Shown piece by piece: positions 1 to 5,748 of a stretch of 17,063 nt of DNA; within the stretch, counting starts at the first letter, position 1; the number at the start of each line of letters is the position of its first letter. The DNA comes from a bacterium SM23_31 (GTDB lineage: Bacteria; SM23-31): positions 1-17,063 of the forward strand of contig LJUD01000016.1 of assembly GCA_001304035.1 (NCBI GenBank). The letters run 5' to 3'. The notes under the pieces were generated by a model that saw only the letters and a program-made list of their open reading frames with translations, made no database searches and was not told where the DNA came from. The position numbers were made by a program, and so were the translations under genes.

Positions 1-1
1 G

Positions 2-169
2 GGCGATCCCCCGGTTGACGCCGTTATCAACGGTGGATTTCACGGCGACAGGGCTACGGTTGCAAGTTTAGTCAATAATATACCATGCGTCGTTAAAGCT
101 CCAGCCGGGCTATACACAATGATGGATTTGCCCCTTCCCCGTATATTTGCAGGCAGGTCTAATTTTTAA
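2..169 (+). CDS. C-terminal end of an unidentified protein (5' end outside window)
   Basis: An open frame runs from the window edge to a TAA at 167-169 and encodes the last 55 residues of a protein. It begins GDPPVDAVINGG and ends with PRIFAGRSNF. The composition (VINGGFHGD, CVVKAPAG, small residues and hydrophobic strands) looks like a soluble globular domain, not random translation. No diagnostic motif lets me name a family. Its neighbour downstream is 261 bp away, so the two are probably separate transcription units. Treated as a real gene because the frame is open to the edge and the residue composition is protein-like; function unknown. Confidence 0.55.
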   Translation, partial: GDPPVDAVINGGFHGDRATVASLVNNIPCVVKAPAGLYTMMDLPLPRIFAGRSNF

Positions 170-172
170 GTA

Positions 173-182
173 TAACCGGTTA
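173..182. promoter_or_regulatory. Palindrome TAACCGGTTA, copy 1 (possible operator)
   Basis: Perfect 10-bp palindrome within the 12-mer TATAACCGGTTA (171-182), immediately after the stop codon of the upstream gene. An identical 12-mer lies exactly 180 bp downstream. Paired identical palindromes in a promoter region suggest binding sites for a dimeric regulator, but this is inference. A third TAACCGGTTA occurs inside a coding region (11877-11886), so the sequence is not unique to regulatory DNA. Confidence 0.3.
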
Positions 183-351
183 AACCTTGTTCGACATAAG
201 TTCATAAACAAAGTTTTTGATCAGGTAAATACACTTCTATTTTTGGGATTCTTCGCTTTATTATGCGTGTGAGTTAATATTAAATCTCCACTGTGTTCCC
301 CTTCAAAATGATGTTTTTTCTGAAGGTTTAACTTAAATTTACAGGAACATT

Positions 352-363
352 ATAACCGGTTAT
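352..363. promoter_or_regulatory. Palindrome ATAACCGGTTAT, copy 2 (possible operator)
   Basis: Perfect 12-bp palindrome lying about 70 bp upstream of the TonB-like gene start at 431, a plausible operator position. It shares the 12-mer TATAACCGGTTA (351-362) with the copy at 171-182. The regulator is not identifiable from this window. Confidence 0.33.
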
Positions 364-430
364 TAGTAAAACAAGTACATTTATTCCCTGATGTTTTTAC
401 AGCGCGTTTTCTTAAAATGGTCAACTTTTT

Positions 431-1510
431 ATGGATTTTCCAAAGAAATGGTTGATTGTATCTTTTTTAGCTCATGTAGTAATATTATGGGCATCCGGTT
501 ATATATTTTTTAGCATAAGACAACCGTCTTCACACATTCCGGTAGATTTTCAATATTTCAAAATAACCGAATCAGAGCCTCCGCCGGTAGTTCCTCCAAC
601 CGTATCTACCCCGCCAATAACTGCTGAACCTTCTATAATAGAAGAACCTGAAAATATTACTCCTTTACCTGCAGCGCGTGAAAAATTTAAAATAACGCCC
701 CCTCCCCTGCCGGAACTTCCTCCTGATTTTATGATGGAGAAGGAAAAAGTCGATTCGACGGCAATAAAAAAAGAAAATTTAAAACGGATTTATATGGAGA
801 ATATGATCGTGCCGTATGAGGTGGATATATTTGCGGTTCTTGATATGTCTCCTGTGGAAATCCGTCCTACGAGAGAAGATACACTTCGAATGATAATAAA
901 TAACCTGTCTTTACATTTGGATAGGCAGGATGTGGAGATTTTAAATGACATTGTCGGAGACCGGTATTATTCCAGGCATTCTAATCCGACAGTTCCTGTC
1001 GATGCAATACTTAAAAAAGGTTTTTCCTGGCTTTCGGGTTTTATATCGTCGAAATTTTCCAGCAAAACAATACCAGGAGCCGATAGATTCTTGACTTTCG
1101 ATGATATAAACGTTATGAAGCTTCTCTGGCAGTTAAAAAGTGCAACACCGGGTCAGGTATATTCACAGATACCGCAGTATATAATCCTGCCGATGAGCGA
1201 TGTTGTAATGATCCTTGAGCAATTGACGAAAAAAGGTATTGTGAAAAAAGACGAGGTAAAAAGTGAGGATGTGTATTCCCCCCTTGAGCAGCTTTTAAAA
1301 AGAGGATCGTTGAATAAAGACACGGGCGAATATGAAGCAGTGTATACTCCAATAGTCAGCAGAGAAGAATTGCTCGAGTTTCATCTTGCACAGTATTCAA
1401 ATGTGAAATTACTAACAGGCTCAGAAGGTTCGTACGGCGATGCCTATGAAATACTTGAAACAATCGAGAAAAAGCTGATAATGCTCAGCACGGAGGAAAT
1501 TAAAAAGTAG
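431..1510 (+). CDS. TonB-like membrane-anchored protein with BlaI/MecI-like winged-helix segment
   Basis: 359 residues. Residues 5-6 are KK, followed by one hydrophobic helix (about 7-28) containing Ser11-x3-His15. The same Ser-x3-His spacing is found in the transmembrane helix of TonB, where it contacts ExbB/ExbD. Residues 50-98 are a proline-rich linker (EPPPVVPP, TPPPLPELPP), as in TonB/TolA proteins that span the periplasm. The C-terminal half lacks the usual TonB C-terminal signature. Instead residues about 222-275 (FDDINVMKLLWQL, ATPGQVYSQI, ILEQLTKKGIV) resemble the winged helix of BlaI/MecI repressors. The last 29 residues (SEGSYGD...IKK) are repeated as a diverged remnant at 3703-3792. 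A hairpin follows the stop directly. Likely an inner-membrane protein with a periplasmic C-terminus; energy transduction to an outer-membrane receptor is inferred only from the N-terminus. The ATG at 431 places the charged residues and helix correctly; no clear ribosome binding site. Confidence 0.75.
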   Translation: MDFPKKWLIVSFLAHVVILWASGYIFFSIRQPSSHIPVDFQYFKITESEPPPVVPPTVSTPPITAEPSIIEEPENITPLPAAREKFKITPPPLPELPPDFMMEKEKVDSTAIKKENLKRIYMENMIVPYEVDIFAVLDMSPVEIRPTREDTLRMIINNLSLHLDRQDVEILNDIVGDRYYSRHSNPTVPVDAILKKGFSWLSGFISSKFSSKTIPGADRFLTFDDINVMKLLWQLKSATPGQVYSQIPQYIILPMSDVVMILEQLTKKGIVKKDEVKSEDVYSPLEQLLKRGSLNKDTGEYEAVYTPIVSREELLEFHLAQYSNVKLLTGSEGSYGDAYEILETIEKKLIMLSTEEIKK

Positions 1511-1548
1511 ATTGTTCGTTCCCAGTCAGAGACCGGGAACGAGATTAA
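1421..1548 (+). repeat. Direct repeat copy 1: gene tail plus hairpin
   Basis: This 128-bp segment matches 3703-3830 without gaps (constant offset 2282 bp). The first 78 bp encode SEGSYGDAYEILETIEKKL and the following residues; they differ at 23 of 78 positions from copy 2. The last 50 bp (1499-1548: four final codons including the stop, plus the hairpin) are identical. The change from about 71% to 100% identity is abrupt. The two copies bracket the restriction-modification genes. Confidence 0.9.
1516..1542. repeat. REP-like hairpin, copy 1
   Basis: Inverted repeat with 8-bp outer arms TCGTTCCC/GGGAACGA, one A/C mismatch, an inner GTC/GAC stem and an AGA loop. It starts five bases after the stop of the TonB-like gene. 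No T-run follows, so an intrinsic terminator is unlikely, although it could stabilise the mRNA 3' end. Hairpins with CGTTCCC/GGGAACG arms resemble the REP-type palindromes that occur in many bacterial genomes; this is recalled, not searched. The second copy is at 3798-3824. Confidence 0.8.
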
Positions 1549-1701
1549 TACTTTAATTTATGAGGCACATTATTTTGTTGATTTTTAAAAAATTAATAGC
1601 GTAATTATCTAAATAAAAAAATTCAAAAGCTATTTTGCGGAATGAAATGAAAGTTGCGAGGAAATAATTGTCTTAAAAACTTAAGTTATATATAACCCGC
1701 T

Positions 1702-2973
1702 ATGGAATTTGACAGTATGACATATCAAATAAACATATTAAATGAGTTAGATAAATCTATAACGTTATATGATAAACGTGTACGTGACGAATCATTGGAT
1801 TATAGCGGAATACCTGCAGGCGACGGAATCAATTTAATTCATTCATATCCTGCAATGTTTCACCCCCGCCTTGTTAGTTTACTTATTAACAAATATTCAA
1901 AAATAAATGAACATATTTTAGACCCGTTTATGGGCTCAGGTGTCGCAGCCGTTGAATCTATTATTTTAGGGCGTAATTTTACCGGTTATGATATTAATCC
2001 TTTAGCTGTAATGATAGCAAAAGTGAGGTCTACTCCTATTGACATAGATTTAGTTCAAAAATCATTATTTTTTATTCTTGATAAATACAAATATTCAAAG
2101 TCTGAAAATCCAAATTTCATGAATATAGACTATTGGTTCACAGAAGAAAGAATTGAGTCAATTTCAAAAATATTAAAAGCTATCTATTTACTTGAGAACG
2201 AGGACATTAAAAGATTCTTTCAAGTAGCGCTTTCAAGTACGATTCGTGCAGTATCAAGAACCAGTCCCGGTGAATTCAAATTAGTTCGGAGAAAAAAGCC
2301 TTGTCATAAATCAACAATTTCAGTGTTTAAAGATTTTTCCGTAAAGTATATTTCGGCACTAAAAAAATTTAATCAAGAAAATCGTATTGTCCATAAAGTA
2401 GTTTTAAAGCAGAAGAACATACTCACTGATGAAATCCCTATTAATGATGAAAGCTTATCTTTGATAATTACTTCTCCACCTTACGGAGACTCACAAACTA
2501 CGGTCGCCTATGGTCAATTTACCCGTTTATCTCTTCAATGGCTGGGATTACCCTATCAAATTGATAAAATATCACTTGGAGCAAAACCTATCCCTATAAA
2601 GGATGGAATACCTTCTCAATCATTATATAGAATTCTTAATATTATAGAAGAGAAAGACGTAAAAAGAGCAAATCATGTATATTCTTTTTATTACGACCTG
2701 TACAATTGTATAAAGAAAATTGTTCCAAAAGTAAGGAAAAAAGGTCATGTAATTTTTGTTGTTGGTAATAGAACAGTGAAAGAAACGCAATTACCTACGG
2801 ATATAATTTGCGCAGAGATTTTTGGATCATTTGGCTTTTCTCACTTAGAGACGAGAGTACGTCAAATCGGAAACAAAAGATTACCTTCAGAAAACTCTCC
2901 TACAAATATTCCCGGCAAAAAGGCAAGTACAATGCGTTTTGAATATATAATTATTTTCAGAAGAGATATTTAA
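1702..2973 (+). CDS. DNA methyltransferase of a Type II R-M system (probable N4-cytosine type)
   Basis: 423 residues. Two hallmark motifs of S-adenosylmethionine-dependent amino-methyltransferases are visible. Motif I is LDPFMGSG at 73-80, with a following GYDINP (95-100) for cofactor binding. Motif IV, the catalytic TSPPYGD, is at 257-263. The S/TPPY form is usual for N4-cytosine enzymes, though some N6-adenine enzymes share it. About 175 residues separate motif I from motif IV, giving a motif I, spacer/target recognition, motif IV order. The enzyme would methylate the host copies of the site cut by the next gene. Its stop TAA shares the A at 2973 with the next ATG, indicating translational coupling. 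The start ATG at 1702 has no clear ribosome binding site. Base composition is much richer in A+T than the neighbours, consistent with horizontal acquisition. Confidence 0.88.
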   Translation: MEFDSMTYQINILNELDKSITLYDKRVRDESLDYSGIPAGDGINLIHSYPAMFHPRLVSLLINKYSKINEHILDPFMGSGVAAVESIILGRNFTGYDINPLAVMIAKVRSTPIDIDLVQKSLFFILDKYKYSKSENPNFMNIDYWFTEERIESISKILKAIYLLENEDIKRFFQVALSSTIRAVSRTSPGEFKLVRRKKPCHKSTISVFKDFSVKYISALKKFNQENRIVHKVVLKQKNILTDEIPINDESLSLIITSPPYGDSQTTVAYGQFTRLSLQWLGLPYQIDKISLGAKPIPIKDGIPSQSLYRILNIIEEKDVKRANHVYSFYYDLYNCIKKIVPKVRKKGHVIFVVGNRTVKETQLPTDIICAEIFGSFGFSHLETRVRQIGNKRLPSENSPTNIPGKKASTMRFEYIIIFRRDI

Positions 2974-3677
2974 TGACTTTAAGTGAAATCCAGAAAAAGT
3001 TAGTTAAACTGAAAGAAAGAGGATTTATTCAAACACTAAGACGTGGACCTACTGGTATAGGGTACACATTAGAACGAGAGTTAGGCTTAACGGAATCAAA
3101 CATCGCCATTCCGGATTTTGGTGGCCGCGTAGAACTAAAATCCTCTCGAAGAGATTCTTCTTCTTTAATTACATTATTTACATTTAATAGAGGCGTATGG
3201 CAAATTTCTCAAAGAAAAGTCATAGAAAACTATGGTTATATTGATGAAAACGGGCGCCGCGCACTTTATAATACAATATGGATGGGCAGAGATAATACTT
3301 CAGGATTATCTATCCTATTAGATAAACCTGAAAACCAAGTTAAATTAATCTATAAGAATACCAATGAATTAATTGCAAAATGGAGTATATTTGTTTTAGT
3401 TGGTAAGTTTCTCAGCAAACTTGAAAGGATAATATTTGTATTGGCTGATTCCAGAACAAATGAAGAAAATAAAGAAGAATTTCATTTTAACGAAGCTTAC
3501 TATCTTGAAGATCCATCTCATGAAAATTTTTTTACAGCTTTTAACAGTTCAAAAATCGCAATAGACATAAGAATGCATTTGAAGGAAAATAATGTAGTCA
3601 GGAATCATGGAACAGGCATCAGGATACATGAGAAAGATATTGTGTTTTTATATGAGAATAAGAGAAAGCTGTTGTGA
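2973..3677 (+). CDS. Type II restriction endonuclease, MvaI/BcnI-like
   Basis: 234 residues. The N-terminal third matches the MvaI/BcnI pattern as I know it: GPTGIGYTLE (25-34), then PDFGGRVELKS (47-57), giving candidate catalytic Glu34, Asp48, Glu54 and Lys56 in a PD-(D/E)XK arrangement. MvaI (CCWGG) and BcnI (CCSGG) work as monomers that cut one strand at a time, and their partners are N4-cytosine methyltransferases. This agrees with the TSPPY motif in the preceding gene. The start overlaps the methyltransferase stop by one base (TAATG), so the toxic nuclease would be made only after the protective enzyme. The actual recognition site cannot be read from sequence. Both CCWGG and CCSGG occur in the window, so there is no visible avoidance to guide a guess. 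Length fits the roughly 240-residue family. Confidence 0.85.
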   Translation: MTLSEIQKKLVKLKERGFIQTLRRGPTGIGYTLERELGLTESNIAIPDFGGRVELKSSRRDSSSLITLFTFNRGVWQISQRKVIENYGYIDENGRRALYNTIWMGRDNTSGLSILLDKPENQVKLIYKNTNELIAKWSIFVLVGKFLSKLERIIFVLADSRTNEENKEEFHFNEAYYLEDPSHENFFTAFNSSKIAIDIRMHLKENNVVRNHGTGIRIHEKDIVFLYENKRKLL

Positions 3678-3696
3678 ATCAAATATTAAGTACATA

Positions 3697-3792
3697 GCCG
3701 AATCCGAAGGCTCATACGGTGATATGTATGATACCATTGAAAAAATAGAAGAAAAGATAATGATGCTCAGTACTAAAGAGATTAAAAAGTAG
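3697..3792 (+). pseudogene. Remnant of a TonB-like gene tail (5' part missing)
   Basis: A coding tail beginning near 3697 and ending at TAG 3790-3792 encodes AESEGSYGDMYDTIEKIEEK and the residues after it. It is 20/29 identical to the C-terminus of the protein at 431-1510. Its frame is open upstream only by running out of frame through the 3' end of the endonuclease gene, to a chance ATG at 3607, so that 61-residue frame is not a plausible gene. Several codon differences are silent, meaning the segment diverged while it was still translated. It is therefore the 3' end of a once-functional paralog or of a related gene carried in by the cassette. Confidence 0.7.
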
Positions 3793-3830
3793 ATTGTTCG
3801 TTCCCAGTCAGAGACCGGGAACGAGATTAA
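3703..3830 (+). repeat. Direct repeat copy 2: gene tail plus hairpin
   Basis: Partner of 1421-1548 at a constant 2282-bp offset. The part at 3781-3830 is identical to 1499-1548. Beyond 3830 the two copies diverge completely (AAGCTAGCTAG here, TACTTTAATT at copy 1), so 1548/3830 marks the right border of the shared block. Confidence 0.9.
3798..3824. repeat. REP-like hairpin, copy 2
   Basis: Identical to the hairpin at 1516-1542: arms TCGTTCCC/GGGAACGA, inner GTC/GAC stem, AGA loop. It lies five bases after the stop of the gene-tail remnant, the same position relative to the stop as copy 1. Hairpin and gene tail therefore travel as a unit. Confidence 0.8.
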
Positions 3831-3935
3831 AAGCTAGCTAGTTAAGCACAGCGTTATACAGATTTTATAAGGTAGATGAAAAACTTACTGCTATAACTAA
3901 ATTATGATTGTTTTTATGAAATAATTGATGTCCCT

Positions 3936-4628
3936 ATGAAAAAAATTAATGACCAGAAAAAAGAGATAGAAATAAAAAAATCCGACGGTCTTGAGCAGGT
4001 AGCATCACTAGTTCACTATGTTTCTGCCACGGTACCAGTTTTTGGTGGAGTCTTAAGCAGTATATTTGGAGGTATTGCAGCCGGAAGAAAATTCGAAAGA
4101 ATAAAAGAAGTAATAACAAAATTGGCAGATGAATTGAAGGAAATTGAATCTATTTCTGAGGAATACATAAAATCAGAGGATTTTGAAGAAATTCTTGAAC
4201 AGACATTACATAAAATTGCTCATGAACGAAATTCAGAAAAAAGAGAAATTTTCAAAAAATTTCTAAAAAACACAATTGCAAGTCAACTTTCTTATGATGA
4301 TTTTGTGAAATATAGAATTTTGCGGACTTTAGAAGAGGTGTTTCCTGTTCATTTATATATATTGAAAGCAATTAGTATGGAACCAAATGAATCAGAAACT
4401 AAAGGTCTAATTAGTGGCAAACAAATTGGCACTATAATAATGCGTACCAAAGAAAGCGGACTTACTGGTAAAGAAATTGAAAAAACAATCGAAGATTTGA
4501 ACAGACTTGGGATTACAAATCTGAACATGAACATATTAAAAACTATGACAAATGTTGGAGAAGCTCGTGATTTGAGGCATACAATTACCGATTTTGGTAG
4601 TGATATAATCAAATACTTACTTGAATAG
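3936..4628 (+). CDS. Unknown protein with glycine-rich hydrophobic segment and predicted winged-helix C-terminus
   Basis: 230 residues. After a charged N-terminus, residues about 25-50 form a glycine-zipper-like hydrophobic stretch (VPVFGGVLSSIFGGIAAG). Next comes a long, highly charged helical region (about 50-130) including YIKSEDFEEIL and HERNSEKREIFKKFLKN. The segment FPVHLYILKAI and the later SGLTGKEIEKTIEDLNRLGI (about 174-193) suggest a small winged helix at the C-terminus. This layout reminds me of a widespread uncharacterised family, but I cannot name it. The gene is very AT-rich, like the R-M genes, and lies 143 bp after the gene-tail remnant. A membrane-acting defence or stress role is possible from context only. 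The ATG at 3936 gives a lysine-rich N-terminus; no strong ribosome binding site. Confidence 0.75.
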   Translation: MKKINDQKKEIEIKKSDGLEQVASLVHYVSATVPVFGGVLSSIFGGIAAGRKFERIKEVITKLADELKEIESISEEYIKSEDFEEILEQTLHKIAHERNSEKREIFKKFLKNTIASQLSYDDFVKYRILRTLEEVFPVHLYILKAISMEPNESETKGLISGKQIGTIIMRTKESGLTGKEIEKTIEDLNRLGITNLNMNILKTMTNVGEARDLRHTITDFGSDIIKYLLE

Positions 4629-4691
4629 TAGGGGCGAAGATTTTTATTGAATAAATGTCAAGAAATAAATATTTTGTCTTCGGAATTACAA

Positions 4692-4709
4692 CGCAGGCTA
4701 AAGCCTGCG
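4692..4709. repeat. REP-like palindrome CGCAGGCT-AA-AGCCTGCG
   Basis: Perfect inverted repeat with 8-bp arms and a two-base centre, in the convergent spacer between the unknown gene and the MEMO gene. It is followed by GCTACC. The GC-rich arms stand out in an AT-rich spacer. No T-run follows, so it is not a standard terminator. Palindromes with this AGCCTGCGGCTACC core are, to my recollection, dispersed in many environmental bacterial genomes. It differs from the hairpins at 1516 and 3798. Confidence 0.7.
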
Positions 4710-4831
4710 GCTACCGATATTACTGAATACGTTGTCCCGCTTGTTTTTTTCTCTTTGCAACCGTAAGACCGCTCAACAATGAAGTTTATTTAAAAAATCG
4801 TTTTTCGTTCGTTTTTTACCGTAGGGTTGTT

Positions 4832-5683
4832 CTAAAACAATATTCCTGCGTAACCGACCCCGACGGTGAACACTTCGTCGGGCATGATGTCATAACTGGT
4901 TGTATAATCTAAAAGCCTGCCTTTTTTCACTCCGCATTTTTTGGCAAATGCTGCGGTTGCAGCGAGGGCGCCGGAACCGCAGGCGTTATGTTTTTTCTTG
5001 GCTTCATCTATAATCGCCTCGGCGTCGAGGTCGAGCGCCAGGTTTATTATAGACATGTCGTTATCGTGCATCCATTTGTGTGCCTTATCCCCCATTCCGG
5101 CAGGAGCAAAACCATAATTATACCCGTAATGCGTCAGATCGGTTGTACCGACGGCAGCAATATCTTTATCGGTGTTTTGAACCACCTCCGCCACTGTTTC
5201 ACCAATTTTTGCTGCATTTTTATCAGGCAAAACCGCAACCGGGACGATGCGTGTACCGGGTAGAAGATACTTAATAAAAGGTATCTGTACTTCGATAGAA
5301 TGTTCATTATCATGTGCTGCCGGATCATCAAACAGTAAACCCGGGGCAGCATCGAGCAATTCCTGGGCGAGAGTATTATCTACGTTAACTACACCAAGCG
5401 GTGTTTCCCAAGCGCCGTCGCCAAAAACCGAATTCCGCTTAACCTGTCCGATATTATGCACCGTGCCAAAAAGTACTATTGTTTCGGGCGCGGTGAAATT
5501 TTTTATTGAAGCGAAAATGCGGGCGGCAATTTTTCCAGAAAACATCCATCCCGCATGCGGAACCACACCGGCAGCTACAGAAGATATACCGGCTGGCGGT
5601 TCATAATCGATAATAAATGATTCAATTTGCCGCTCGATGTCTCCGGCATAAAAATTTTCTGCAAACGTTTGACGAATTTTCAT
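4832..5683 (-). CDS. amrB: MEMO-family protein (AmmeMemoRadiSam system protein B)
   Basis: 283 residues, full family length. Features of the MEMO fold, which is related to extradiol dioxygenases, are clear. VVPHAGWMFSG carries His43; LFGTVHN carries His76; NEHSIEVQIPF is at 126-136; TTDLTHYGY is at 180-188; NACGSGA carries Cys235. His43, His76 and Cys235 correspond to the metal-ligand residues reported for human MEMO1. Bacterial members often sit beside an AMMECR1-domain protein and a radical SAM enzyme. Neither partner is here, so this copy stands apart. The biochemical role is not settled. The start is supported by a ribosome binding site AGGGG (5689-5693 on the complementary strand) five bases upstream. 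The K+ channel gene ends 65 bp upstream on the same strand, so co-transcription is likely. Confidence 0.93.
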   Translation of the reverse strand: MKIRQTFAENFYAGDIERQIESFIIDYEPPAGISSVAAGVVPHAGWMFSGKIAARIFASIKNFTAPETIVLFGTVHNIGQVKRNSVFGDGAWETPLGVVNVDNTLAQELLDAAPGLLFDDPAAHDNEHSIEVQIPFIKYLLPGTRIVPVAVLPDKNAAKIGETVAEVVQNTDKDIAAVGTTDLTHYGYNYGFAPAGMGDKAHKWMHDNDMSIINLALDLDAEAIIDEAKKKHNACGSGALAATAAFAKKCGVKKGRLLDYTTSYDIMPDEVFTVGVGYAGILF

Positions 5684-5748
5684 AATTTCCCCTGTTAATT
5701 ATTCGAATTTCATTAATTAAAATCCATTACAAAATTCGTTCTAAGTAT

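Larger units (their letters stand above)
170..430. other. Intergenic region with two identical palindromes
   Basis: No gene is supported in this 261-bp spacer. It contains two exact copies of the 12-mer TATAACCGGTTA, described separately, and is otherwise AT-rich. It presumably holds the promoter of the downstream TonB-like gene. No convincing -35/-10 pair or ribosome binding site precedes the ATG at 431. Confidence 0.5.
1549..3830 (+). mobile_element. Putative restriction-modification cassette bounded by gene-tail/hairpin repeats
   Basis: Inferred unit between the two identical 50-bp repeats (1499-1548 and 3781-3830), counted with one repeat copy: 2282 bp. It carries the methyltransferase, the endonuclease and, at its right end, a diverged copy of the upstream gene's tail. 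It is clearly more AT-rich than the flanking metabolic genes. The layout is what single-crossover insertion of a circle carrying a gene tail would leave. No integrase, transposase or terminal inverted repeats are present, so movement would need homologous recombination or an enzyme supplied elsewhere. The alternative is replacement of the body of a tandem paralog of the TonB-like gene by the R-M genes. Confidence 0.45.

Noticed and set aside
1516..1542. Integron attC site forming gene cassettes
   Set aside because: The arms are GTTCCC/GGGAAC, not the RYYYAAC/GTTRRRY core pair needed for attC, and no integrase is present.
1516..1542. Intrinsic transcription terminator
   Set aside because: No T-run follows the stem (AGATTAATAC instead), so the standard terminator signature is lacking.
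1702..3677. Specific CCWGG or CCSGG recognition by the R-M system
   Set aside because: Family resemblance does not fix specificity. Both site types occur in the window, including CCCGG inside the methyltransferase gene and CCGGG in the hairpin, so avoidance gives no clue.
3607..3792. 61-residue open frame beginning inside the endonuclease gene
   Set aside because: Its first 30 residues are an out-of-frame reading of the endonuclease 3' end. Only the part from about 3697 has homology, as a remnant of the TonB-like gene tail.
4349..4612. Minus-strand 87-residue open frame
   Set aside because: It is antisense to the unknown gene at 3936-4628, whose frame is longer and has coherent helices and a plausible start.
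5247..5606. Plus-strand 119-residue open frame
   Set aside because: It is antisense to the well-supported MEMO gene.
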